DNA of 64,000 nucleotides, taken from NCBI GenBank assembly GCA_028285495.1, contig JANQPB010000029.1, positions 62,001 to 126,000 on the forward strand, written 5' to 3'. Origin of the DNA: Acidimicrobiales bacterium (GTDB lineage: Bacteria > Actinomycetota > Acidimicrobiia > Acidimicrobiales > SZUA-35). The notes under the pieces are model-generated. The model ran no database searches, was not told where the DNA came from, and worked only from the letters and a program-made list of their open reading frames with translations. Below, piece by piece: positions 16,631 through 24,207 of this stretch (position 1 is its first letter; each line of letters starts with the position of its first letter). A program made the position numbers and the translations under genes.

Positions 16631-17464
16631 TCAGGAACGATGCTGTGAGCGGAGCAACGTCGCCAGTGTATCGGCCAGGTCCGGGGCCGTCTCGTCCTTG
16701 AAACCGGCCAGTTTTTCGTACACCTCGCCGGCTCCTTCATGGAAACCAGGCGGGAGGCCAGCACCCTCCATCGAGGCGGCGATCTGGGCCATTTCGCCGA
16801 CCCAGCGCCACGCCTTCGGCCCGGAACCGGCGGCGGTCCGACCCGACCGCTCGACGAGACCCGGCTGCGAGCGCTCCCACTCGGCGTGGAGCGCATCGAG
16901 CACGCCGGACCGCTCGGCCATGGCGTTGATCGCCAGCAGCAGGGCGCTCGAGCCCTTGGTCCAACCGGCGTAGGCCATCTTCAGCGCCGAGGCCGCCGTG
17001 TCGCCCGCTTCCTCCGACAGGGCCAAGACCTCGAGCGGTGAGCCCGCCCACAGGGCGGCCAGCTCGCCGGCGCCCGGTCCGGACAGGTAGAGCCGCGTCG
17101 TGCCGGCCCGCATCGCCGGCGGCCCGATCACGCCGCCGTCGACGAAGCGCTCGCCGACCAGGGCGCCGATGTGGTCGGCGGTGGCCTGGGCGATGGCGTT
17201 GGCATCGATGTAGGTGCCGTCGTAGCCGGTGGCCATCACCGACTCGGCCACCTCGACCGCGGCGGCCGGCGGGCAGATCGAGACGATCACGTCGCTGCGC
17301 CGGCAGAGCTCGCCGAGATCGCCCGCGTCGTCGAGGCCGGCCGCCTCGGCCCGGGCCCGCGTTGCCGCCGATCGGCCGTCGCCGGCCCACAGGCACCTCG
17401 CGTCGGCCGCGGCGGCGATCGTGGCTCCCATGGAGCCCGGATGGAGGAAGCCGAGAGCGGTCAT
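16631..17464 (-). CDS. NAD(P)-dependent dehydrogenase with DUF1932 domain
   Basis: 277 residues. The N-terminal Rossmann domain belongs to the 6-phosphogluconate/3-hydroxyisobutyrate dehydrogenase group (LGFLHPGSMGATIA start, then VIVSICPPAA and YIDANAIA). A C-terminal helical DUF1932 domain contains ALKMAYAGWTKGSSALLLA, where the Lys corresponds to the catalytic lysine of this superfamily. The substrate is unknown. Between the two domains lies FVDGGVIGPPAMRAGTTRLYLSG. It stands divergent from murI with a 65-base gap and interrupts the otherwise mycobacteria-like cysM-murI order. Confidence 0.8.
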   Translation of the reverse strand: MTALGFLHPGSMGATIAAAADARCLWAGDGRSAATRARAEAAGLDDAGDLGELCRRSDVIVSICPPAAAVEVAESVMATGYDGTYIDANAIAQATADHIGALVGERFVDGGVIGPPAMRAGTTRLYLSGPGAGELAALWAGSPLEVLALSEEAGDTAASALKMAYAGWTKGSSALLLAINAMAERSGVLDALHAEWERSQPGLVERSGRTAAGSGPKAWRWVGEMAQIAASMEGAGLPPGFHEGAGEVYEKLAGFKDETAPDLADTLATLLRSQHRS

Positions 17465-17529
17465 CGGCCCATGTTGGCCGTCGGCGGCGTCAGCGGCAAC
17501 GGAGCGTGCCGCCCGGTAGCCTCTGCCCG

Positions 17530-18432
17530 GTGCCCGCCCGACCGATCGGAATGTTCGACTCCGGATTCGGCGGCCTCACCGTGGCCAGGGCCACCATCGA
17601 CCTGCTGCCGGCCGAGGACCTCGTGTACGTCGGCGACACCGGTCGCTATCCCTACGGGCCCCGCCCGCAGGAGCAGGTGCGGGGCTTCGCCAGGCAGATC
17701 GCCAGCCACCTGGTCGAGGTCCACGACGTGAAGCTCGTCGTCGTCGCCTGCAACACGGCGACCGCCGCGGCGCTCGACGACCTCGCCGCCGACCTGCCGG
17801 TTCCGGTCGTCGGGGTGATCGACCCGGGAGTGGCTGCGGTCGTCCAGGCGTCGAGGTCCGGCCGCCTCGGCGTGATCGGCACGGTCGGCACCATCGACTC
17901 CGGCGCCTACGACGACGCCGTCGTCCGCCTCGCCCCCGACGCCGAGCTCGTGTCGTGCCCCTGCCCCGGGCTGGTCGAATTCGTCGAGCGGGGCGTCGTC
18001 AGCGGCCCCGAGATCGAGATCCTGACCCGCCGCCTGCTCGAACCGCTGCTCCGCACGGGGATCGACGCCCTCCTCCTCGGCTGCACCCACTACCCGTACC
18101 TCGGCCGGGTGATCGGTGACGTGGTCGGTCGCGGTGTCGTCCTCGTCTCCTCGGCCGACGAGACCGCCTTCGCCCTGGCCGCACTGCTCGACGAGCTCGA
18201 CCTGCGCCACCCCGATCCCGACCGCCTCGGCCGGCACCGCTTCATCACCTCGGGCGACATCCGGGCCTTCACCGAGCTCGGCAGCCGGCTGCTCGGACCC
18301 GAGCTGATCGACGCCGAGCGCTGGGATGCCACGGCGAGCGACGTCGTCACACGACCGAGCGGCGGAGCCGAACCCGTCGTCGCCGGCGGCGGCGACCACG
18401 CGAGAACCACAGAGGAAAGGCAACGAGTATGA
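17530..18432 (+). CDS. murI: Glutamate racemase MurI
   Basis: 300 residues from GTG 17530. TAGCCT at 17517-17522 lies 7 bases upstream, fitting a leaderless start. It makes D-glutamate for peptidoglycan. Visible: the start GMFDSGFGGLTVARA, the first catalytic Cys in VVACNTATAAAL (about residue 77), and the second in LLGCTHYPYL (about 185). An open frame continues upstream through the opposite-strand dehydrogenase gene but is arginine/proline-rich shadow. The end overlaps rph by four bases (ATGA), as in the mycobacterial murI-rph neighbourhood. Confidence 0.93.
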   Translation: MPARPIGMFDSGFGGLTVARATIDLLPAEDLVYVGDTGRYPYGPRPQEQVRGFARQIASHLVEVHDVKLVVVACNTATAAALDDLAADLPVPVVGVIDPGVAAVVQASRSGRLGVIGTVGTIDSGAYDDAVVRLAPDAELVSCPCPGLVEFVERGVVSGPEIEILTRRLLEPLLRTGIDALLLGCTHYPYLGRVIGDVVGRGVVLVSSADETAFALAALLDELDLRHPDPDRLGRHRFITSGDIRAFTELGSRLLGPELIDAERWDATASDVVTRPSGGAEPVVAGGGDHARTTEERQRV

Positions 18433-19157
18433 GACCAGACGGACGAGCCGTCGACGAGCTGCGACCGGTCAGCTTCGAGCGCGACTTCACCGACATGGCC
18501 GACGGGTCGGTGCTCGTCGGCTTCGGCCGGACCCGGGTGCTGTGCACCGTGTCGATCGAGGGCGACGTGCCCCGCTGGATGCGAGACACCGGCAAGGGCT
18601 GGGTGACGGCCGAGTACAACATGCTGCCGGGCTCGAGCCCCGAGCGGATCCGCCGGCGGACGTCCGGCCGTGACCAGGAGATCCAGCGCCTGATCGGGCG
18701 GAGCCTCCGGGCGGTGTGCGACATGGAGCTGCTGGGCGAGCGGTCGATCACCGTCGACTGCGACGTGCTGTCGGCCGACGGCGGCACCCGCACCGCATCC
18801 ATCTGCGGTGGCTGGGTCGCCCTCCACGACGCCCTGGCCCGTCTGGTGAACGCCGGCGAGCTGGGTGAGCACCCGCTGACCGACCACTGCGCCGCCGTCT
18901 CGGTCGGGATCATCGACGGCCAGTGCCGGCTCGACCTGCCCTACGCCGAGGACGCCGGGGCCGAGGTCGACATGAACATCGTGATGACCGGCTCGGGCAG
19001 CTTCGTCGAGGTCCAGGGGACGGCCGAGGGTGCGGTCTTCGGGCGGGACCAGCTCGACGAGCTGCTCGACCTGGCATCCGGCGGCATCGCCACGATCGTC
19101 GACCTCCAGCAGAAGGCGGTGGCCACCCCGCCGCCCCCTCGCCCCGGCCGCGACTGA
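18429..19157 (+). CDS. rph: Ribonuclease PH
   Basis: 242 residues. It trims tRNA 3' ends phosphorolytically. Family motifs: RPDGRAVDELRPV at the N-terminus, GFGRTRVLCTVSIE, GKGWVTAEYNMLPGSS, ERIRRRTSGRDQEIQRLIGR, and ITVDCDVLSADGGTRTASI. The length is typical. The ATG overlaps the murI stop, with AGAGGAAAGG upstream as ribosome site, and rdgB begins just after its stop. Three-gene operon murI-rph-rdgB. Confidence 0.95.
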   Translation: MRPDGRAVDELRPVSFERDFTDMADGSVLVGFGRTRVLCTVSIEGDVPRWMRDTGKGWVTAEYNMLPGSSPERIRRRTSGRDQEIQRLIGRSLRAVCDMELLGERSITVDCDVLSADGGTRTASICGGWVALHDALARLVNAGELGEHPLTDHCAAVSVGIIDGQCRLDLPYAEDAGAEVDMNIVMTGSGSFVEVQGTAEGAVFGRDQLDELLDLASGGIATIVDLQQKAVATPPPPRPGRD

Positions 19158-19158
19158 G

Positions 19159-19797
19159 ATGACCGCCGGCGCCACTGGCCGCGACGACACCGGTGTCGCC
19201 GGCGAGCCGGTCGGCCCCGATCTGGTGCTGGCCACCGCCAACCAAGGCAAGCTGGCCGAGCTGACCGACCTGCTCGGGGACCGCTACCGGGTCAGGCCCC
19301 GGCCGCACGGCCTGGCCGACACGATCGAGGACGGTGACACGCTCGAGGCCAACGCGATCAAGAAGGCGACCGAGGTCTCGGCCGACACCGGGGCGATGGC
19401 CCTGGCCGACGACACCGGCCTGTTCGTCGACGCACTCGACGGCCGCCCGGGCGTCCACACCGCCCGCTATGCCGGTCCCGATGGCGACGACGCGGCCAAC
19501 CGGGCCAAGCTCGTGGCCGAGCTGGCCGGGGTCGACGGTCCGGCCAGGCGAGCCGAGTTCCGGACCGTCATCGCCCTGGTCCGCCCGGACGGCACGTCGC
19601 TCGTCGCCGCCGGCCGGGTCGAGGGACTGATCGCCGAGGAACCGCGGGGCGAGCGCGGCTTCGGCTACGACCCGCTGTTCGCGCCGATCGAGGGCGACGG
19701 TCGGACCTTCGCCGAGATGGCGCTCGACGAGAAGCAGGCGCTCAGTCACCGGGCCAGGGCGCTCGCGGCGTTGCTCGATCGGCTGGACGCCGGCTGA
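19159..19797 (+). CDS. rdgB: RdgB/HAM1-family non-canonical purine NTP pyrophosphatase
   Basis: 212 residues. It hydrolyses dITP, ITP and XTP to monophosphates and so keeps deaminated purines out of nucleic acids. Motifs: LVLATANQGKLAEL, NAIKKATEVS, ALADDTGLFVDALDG, then YAGPDGDDAANRAKL, GERGFGYDPLF and the ending SHRARALAAL. The ATG lies one base after the rph stop (TGAGATG), so translation is probably coupled. About 20 N-terminal residues precede the conserved core, slightly more than usual. Confidence 0.94.
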   Translation: MTAGATGRDDTGVAGEPVGPDLVLATANQGKLAELTDLLGDRYRVRPRPHGLADTIEDGDTLEANAIKKATEVSADTGAMALADDTGLFVDALDGRPGVHTARYAGPDGDDAANRAKLVAELAGVDGPARRAEFRTVIALVRPDGTSLVAAGRVEGLIAEEPRGERGFGYDPLFAPIEGDGRTFAEMALDEKQALSHRARALAALLDRLDAG

Positions 19798-19841
19798 GGC
19801 CGCCGCGGCGGCGACGGGCGGACCGCCACGCGGGCGCAGGC

Positions 19842-19860
19842 GGCCCGGCCGGTCCGGGCC
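19842..19860. terminator. Hairpin between rdgB and tRNA-Leu
   Basis: GGCCCGG (19842-19848), loop CCGGT, CCGGGCC (19854-19860). It begins 10 bases past the 3' end of the tRNA and 45 bases past the rdgB stop, so it can serve either transcript. Confidence 0.4.
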
Positions 19861-19870
19861 GGTTGGTCGG

Positions 19871-19954
19871 TGCGGACGGGGAGAGTCGAACTCCCAAGCC
19901 CCGAAGGGCGCCAGGACCTAAACCTGGTGCGTCTGCCAATTCCGCCACGTCCGC
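19871..19954 (-). tRNA. tRNA-Leu (anticodon UAG)
   Basis: 84 bases on the minus strand. The acceptor stem is GCGGACG with CGTCCGC plus discriminator A. The anticodon arm is CCAGG-TTTAGGT-CCTGG, giving anticodon TAG. A long variable arm (CGCCCTTCGGGGCTT) marks a class II tRNA. The T-arm is GGGAG-TTCGACT-CTCCC. CCA is not encoded. Confidence 0.96.
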
Positions 19955-20082
19955 AGGGTGTGGCTCGCCGCCCGGCGGCCCGGCACCGGGCCGGCCGTTG
20001 CGGGATGGGGCGAACATTTGTCGGTGAGACGGCCGTCTCTCCGTTCCACCGTAGCCGCTGCGGCGGCGGTAGATTGAGCGAT

Positions 20083-20724
20083 ATGACAAGCCCCGTACCG
20101 CCACTGTCGCTGCCCACCGCCGAGGTCCCAACCACCGGTTTCGGGTTCGACATCTTCCAGCAGCTCCTGCGGCAGCGAATCGTCTTCCTCGGGCAGCAGG
20201 TCGACGACACGATCGCCAACTCGCTCGCGGCCCAGATCCTCTACCTGGCCGGTCAGGACGACGACCAGGACATCTGGCTCTACATCAATTCGCCCGGCGG
20301 CTCGGTCACGGCCGGCATGGCCATCTACGACACCATGCAGTTCGTCAAGCCGGACGTCGCCACCGTGTGCCTCGGGCTGGGGGCCTCGATGGGGCAGTTC
20401 CTCCTGACCGCTGGCGCCCCGGGCAAGCGGTTCGCCCTTCCCCACGCTCGGATCCTGATGCACCAGCCGAGCGCCGGTGTCCAGGGCCAGGCCACCGACA
20501 TCGCCATCCAGGCCGAGAACCTGATCAAGATCAAGCGGGAGATGGCCGAGCTGATCGCCCAGCACTCCGGCCAGGACGTCGAGCGGATCATCGAGGACTC
20601 CGACCGTGACCGCTGGTTCAGCGCCGAGGAGGCCCGCGAGTACGGTCTGTTCGACCACGTCATCTCCCAGGCCGGTCAGCTGACCGGTGCCACCGGCGAC
20701 GACGACAGCGACGACGACGAGTAG
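20083..20724 (+). CDS. clpP: ATP-dependent Clp protease proteolytic subunit
   Basis: 213 residues from ATG 20083. TAGATT at 20070-20075 ends 7 bases upstream, a leaderless pattern. Serine protease of the Clp complex. The triad is visible: Ser in GLGASMGQFLL (about residue 105), His in LMHQPSAG (about 130), and Asp in DSDRDRWFSAEEA (about 180). The chain ends in an acidic tail, GDDDSDDDE, longer than usual. It stands alone rather than in the clpP1-clpP2-clpX arrangement common in actinobacteria, so it may be an additional ClpP. That is inference, because the rest of the genome is not visible. Confidence 0.93.
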   Translation: MTSPVPPLSLPTAEVPTTGFGFDIFQQLLRQRIVFLGQQVDDTIANSLAAQILYLAGQDDDQDIWLYINSPGGSVTAGMAIYDTMQFVKPDVATVCLGLGASMGQFLLTAGAPGKRFALPHARILMHQPSAGVQGQATDIAIQAENLIKIKREMAELIAQHSGQDVERIIEDSDRDRWFSAEEAREYGLFDHVISQAGQLTGATGDDDSDDDE

Positions 20725-20731
20725 CCACTCA

Positions 20732-20761
20732 GGGGAGCGATCGGCTCGGGCCAGGCTCCCC
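20732..20761. terminator. Inverted repeat between clpP and rpe
   Basis: GGGGAGC (20732-20738) pairs with GCTCCCC (20755-20761) across a 16-base loop. It sits in the 43-base gap between convergent genes and is a candidate bidirectional terminator. Confidence 0.45.
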
Positions 20762-20767
20762 GGATCG

Positions 20768-21541
20768 TCAGATCCGGCCGGAGCGCCGGTCCCAGGCGGC
20801 GACGGCGAGGCGGCGCAGCTCGGCCACCCCGGCGGCCAGCCCCTCCGGGTGGCCGAACAGCGACGAGCCCGAGATCAGGACGTTGGCCCCGGCGCCGGCG
20901 GCACCGCCGATCGTCGACGGGGAGATCCCGCCGTCGACCTCGAGGTCGATCCAGTGGTCGGCCCGATCGAGCAGGGCCCGGGTGGCCTCGATCTTCGGCT
21001 CCATGCTCGACAGGTAGGCCTGGCCACCGAAGCCCGGATTGACGGTCATGACCAGCACCATGTCGAGCAGGTCGGTGACCGAGGCGATCGTCTCGATGGG
21101 CGTGTGGGGATTCAGGGCGACGGCGGCCGCGGCGTCGAGCTCTCGGATGAGCGAGAGCGTCCGGTGGAGGTGCACGCAGGCCTCGGCGTGCACGATGATC
21201 AGCTGGCAACCGGCCTGCACGAACCGGGGGATGAGGTGGTCGGGGTCCTCGATCATGAGGTGGGCCTCGAACGGCACCGACACCGCCGAGCGGACCGAGC
21301 CGATCACGTCCGGTCCGAACGTGAGGTTCGGGACGAACCGGCCGTCCATCACGTCGAACTGGATGCGGTCGACGCCCGCCTTCTCGAGGGCCTGGCACTC
21401 GTCGCCGAGCCTGGCGAAGTTGGCCGGCAGGACGGATGGGGCGATCAGGACCGGGGGTGGCGCCGTGGCCGGGCGGGCGCCGTCGCTGGCGATGGCGTCA
21501 TCGGCTGAGTGGGTCTGGTGCTCGTCTGCGGGGCTCGGCAT
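20768..21541 (-). CDS. rpe: Ribulose-phosphate 3-epimerase
   Basis: 257 residues from ATG 21541. It interconverts ribulose 5-phosphate and xylulose 5-phosphate in the pentose phosphate pathway. TIM-barrel motifs: LIAPSVLPANFARLG, IQFDVMDGRFVPNLTFGP (metal His replaced by the usual D-x-MDG pattern), HLMIEDPD, LVMTVNPGFGGQAYL, IDLEVDGGIS, and GANVLISGSSLFG at the phosphate site. The first 30 residues are a low-complexity extension, so translation might begin further in. It is divergent from the rRNA methyltransferase gene, whose -10 box overlaps this start codon. Confidence 0.93.
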   Translation of the reverse strand: MPSPADEHQTHSADDAIASDGARPATAPPPVLIAPSVLPANFARLGDECQALEKAGVDRIQFDVMDGRFVPNLTFGPDVIGSVRSAVSVPFEAHLMIEDPDHLIPRFVQAGCQLIIVHAEACVHLHRTLSLIRELDAAAAVALNPHTPIETIASVTDLLDMVLVMTVNPGFGGQAYLSSMEPKIEATRALLDRADHWIDLEVDGGISPSTIGGAAGAGANVLISGSSLFGHPEGLAAGVAELRRLAVAAWDRRSGRI

Positions 21542-21552
21542 ACGCTCACAGG

Positions 21553-22812
21553 ATGCCAGCACGGGGCCACAACCGGGTCGAGGCCGCCGAGGCTGCGGCC
21601 GCGGGCGGGACCGGCGGTGACAACCGGCCGTTCGAGCTGACCGTCGACCGCGCGGCCACCGGCGGCGCCGCCATCGGCAACGGCCCCGACGGTCGGGTGG
21701 TGTTCGTTCCCGGAGCCCTCCCCGGTGAACGGGTGCTGGTCGAGACCGAGGTCGAGCACAGGAACCGGATCGAGGCACGGCTGCTCGACGTCGTCGAGAC
21801 CTCGCCCGATCGGGTCGAGCCGGCGTGCGGGCACGTCGCCGATGGCTGCGGCGGCTGCGACTGGCAACACGTGCGGCCCGAGCGCCAGTCGACCTTGCGG
21901 CGGGAGATCGTGGCCGATTGCCTTCGCCGCCTGGCCCGGCTCGACCCGGGGACGGCCGGGATCGACATCGTCGCCGGACCGGCGCTGCCGGCCACCGGGT
22001 ACCGCACCACCGTCCGAGCGGCGGTGGTCGACGGTCGGGCCGCCTACCGCCTCCGAGCCAGCCACGACACGATCACCATCGAGCGGTGCCCGATCGCCGA
22101 CCCTCTGGTCGAGGAGCTGCTCGTCGAAGGGCGGTTCGGCTCGGCCACCGAGGTGGTCGTCAGGGCCGGGGCCAACACGGGGGAGCGACTGGTGGTGGTC
22201 GACCCGACGGTCGACGGGGTTCTCGTGCCAGACGATGTGAAGGTGGTCGGGGTCGACGAGCTGGCCGCCGGGGCCAGACCCCACTATCACGAGGAGCTCG
22301 CCGGCCTCCGGTTGCAGATCTCGGCCCGCTCCTTCTTCCAGTGCCGCCCGGACGGGGCCAGGGCCCTGGCCGAGCTGGCCGGTGACGCCGTCGCCGACGC
22401 CGAGGGCGTGCTGCTCGACGGCTACTGCGGTGTCGGGCTCTTCGGTGCCCTGGCCGGGATCGGGCGCCTGGTGATCGCGGTCGAGTCGGACCCGTCCGCC
22501 GTCGCCGACGCCACGTGGAACCTCCGTCCTCACGGCCGGGTCGTCAACGAGCGGTTCGAGCGGTGGACGCCCGAGCCGGTCGGGGCGGCGATCGTGGACC
22601 CGGCTCGCGCCGGCCTGCGGGCCGGCGGCTGCGACACCCTGGCCGCCACCGGCGCCGAGCTGGTGGCGCTGGTCTCGTGTGACCCGGCCTCCCTCGCCCG
22701 CGACGCGGCGTTGCTCGGCGATCGGGGGTACCGCCTCGATCGGGTGACGGTGCTCGACCTGTTCGGCCACACCTCCCACATCGAGGCGGTCAGCCGCTTC
22801 GTGCGCACCTGA
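21553..22812 (+). CDS. TrmA/RlmD-family RNA m5U methyltransferase
   Basis: 419 residues from ATG 21553, with TACGCT 6 bases upstream (leaderless pattern). Domains: an N-terminal TRAM beta-barrel (about residues 25-80, IGNGPDGRVVFVPGALPGERV), then iron-sulfur cysteines CGHVADGCGGC (about 93-103) with the fourth in ERCPIADP, and a C-terminal SAM methyltransferase domain with LLDGYCGVGLFG. The nucleophile is the Cys in VSCDPASLARD. It methylates C5 of a uridine in rRNA or tRNA, but the target cannot be assigned. Its last 23 bases overlap a possible small gene on the other strand. Confidence 0.88.
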   Translation: MPARGHNRVEAAEAAAAGGTGGDNRPFELTVDRAATGGAAIGNGPDGRVVFVPGALPGERVLVETEVEHRNRIEARLLDVVETSPDRVEPACGHVADGCGGCDWQHVRPERQSTLRREIVADCLRRLARLDPGTAGIDIVAGPALPATGYRTTVRAAVVDGRAAYRLRASHDTITIERCPIADPLVEELLVEGRFGSATEVVVRAGANTGERLVVVDPTVDGVLVPDDVKVVGVDELAAGARPHYHEELAGLRLQISARSFFQCRPDGARALAELAGDAVADAEGVLLDGYCGVGLFGALAGIGRLVIAVESDPSAVADATWNLRPHGRVVNERFERWTPEPVGAAIVDPARAGLRAGGCDTLAATGAELVALVSCDPASLARDAALLGDRGYRLDRVTVLDLFGHTSHIEAVSRFVRT

Positions 22813-23011
22813 GCCGGGGCCTCCTGCCGTCGATCCGGCGATCGATGATGTCGCCGATCTCGTCGGCGGCGTGCAGCTCGGCGAGGACCTGGTCGATCGG
22901 CTCACGCCATGGCGGCCGTCGGGCCGGCCCGAACGCCCCGAACTCGGTGTCGAACCCGGCCGGTCGGCCGTCGCCGTCCTCGACGAACGATCGGAGCCCC
23001 GCGATCACCAT
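22790..23011 (-). CDS. Small hypothetical protein downstream of the selenoprotein gene
   Basis: 73 residues, 48 bases after the selenoprotein stop on the same strand. The composition is gene-like (varied residues, acidic, third positions rich in G/C): it starts MVIAGLRSFVEDGDG and continues with WREPIDQVLAELHAADEI. The last third (GRRPRLRCARSG) overlaps the end of the methyltransferase gene antisense. No ribosome site or known domain is visible. It may be a partner gene of the selenoprotein, the remnant of a longer gene, or a chance frame. Confidence 0.35.
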   Translation of the reverse strand: MVIAGLRSFVEDGDGRPAGFDTEFGAFGPARRPPWREPIDQVLAELHAADEIGDIIDRRIDGRRPRLRCARSG

Positions 23012-23059
23012 CCAACTCGAGTCGGCCGGCGGTTGCGCCCGGTCGATCCCGCCGGTCGG

Positions 23060-23971
23060 TCAGCCCCCGGTGCGGGCCAGCTTGGCCGCGGTCTGCTCCC
23101 GGCGCCGCGCCTCACCGGCGGCCGACAGCTCGGCTGCGTTCTCGGCGGTGACCGCCATGTAGTCGTCGCGCCAGCGATTGTCGTCCGACCAGACCACCGG
23201 CGCCTGGACGGTCGTGCGGGCTGCGAGCGCACCCTCGAGCACGTCGAGGGCCAGCGTGATGATCCGCCGCTGGTCCTCGACGTCGTTCGGCTTGCCACAC
23301 GGGTTGCCGAGCGGATAGTCGACGAACAGGAAGCGGGCGACGCCGCACTGCTCGACGATGTCGCGCCCGCTCCCGACGACGATGGTCGGGATGCCGGCGG
23401 CTTCGAGGTGGCGGGCGACCAGACTCACGGTCTGGTGACAGACCGGTCAGAGGGGGACGAGCAGGACGACGTCGACGTCGTCCTCCCGGCACCACGCCTC
23501 GATCGCGACCGCGTCCTCGGCCGTCCGGCGCTGGCTGTACTCGGTCGGCACCCCGTAGAAGCGGTCGGCGAGGCGTCCGATCCGGCCGTCGGCCTCGAGC
23601 TCGCGGAGTCGGCGGATGGGGAGGAACGTCTCGACGTCGTCGGTGTTGGTCGCCTGCTTGTCCCACGACAGGTCCATCGTGAACATCCGCTCCGGCGCCG
23701 GGTCGGTCGGTGCGGCGTACACCCGCTTCGGCTCGTCGGCCGGCCCGTCGCCGTGGTCGGCGAACCGGCTGCTCGTGGTGACGAGCCCGACCGTGGCCGA
23801 CGACAGCGGCGCCGCCAGCGGCGTGAACGGGGCGTCGGTGTTGGTGGCCCAGCGGTAGGGCTGCTCGTAGCCGTGGGCGGAGTAGTACTCCCGCGACTTG
23901 TCGATGTAGCTGACGGCGTGGCGGTGCGTCGGCGACGGCGGCCGACGCCGATCGCTGGCCGAGTCGGTCAT
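23060..23971 (-). CDS. GrdB-like selenoprotein (glycine/betaine/proline reductase B family), Sec at UGA
   Basis: 303 residues if TGA at 23447-23449 is read as selenocysteine (residue 175). The frame before it ends VVLLVPL, then TGA, then PVCHQTVSLVARHLEAAGIP in the same frame, forming the UxxC redox motif. Both sides look like one family: VGLVTTSSRF, MFTMDLSWDKQATNTDDVET, IPTIVVGSGRDIVE and FLFVDYPLGNPCGKP. ATG 23971 has TAGCGT 6 bases upstream. Families of this type are the selenoprotein B subunits of glycine, sarcosine, betaine or D-proline reductases. Actinobacterial homologs without the other subunits have no settled substrate. Read as an ordinary stop, the gene would be cut in two. Confidence 0.85.
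23418..23449 (-). promoter_or_regulatory. Candidate bacterial SECIS element with the UGA codon
   Basis: Counting from the T of TGA, bases 14-20 (ACCAGAC) pair with 26-32 (GTCTGGT), a perfect 7-bp stem with loop CGTGA. The apical loop begins 17 bases past the UGA and has G as its second base, as in the known bacterial SECIS pattern. A competing hairpin, CGGTCTG with CAGACCG, starts two bases after the UGA. The element is inside the coding sequence, as required in bacteria. Confidence 0.7.
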
Positions 23972-24207
23972 GCCACGACGCTAGGCCGCCCCCCGATCGA
24001 GGTCGAATCCGCCCGGCCGGCACGAGTCGCCTTGCCACCCGGAACCGGTCTTGCCACAGTGGATGCCCGACCCGCAGCCGCTGTGACCTCCGCCCACGGA
24101 GGGTGGCGTGCGAGCGTCCGCGCCGGCGTTCGCACACCGGACCAAGGCCGAGATGGGTATGCTGACCCGTGCGCGGCGGGTTGCGCTGACCGGGAGGTCC
24201 CAGAAGC

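Noticed and set aside
23447..23449. TGA read as a true stop splitting a pseudogene.
   Set aside because: Both flanks share frame and family, the UGA falls in a UxxC motif and a SECIS-like hairpin follows, so selenocysteine is the better reading.
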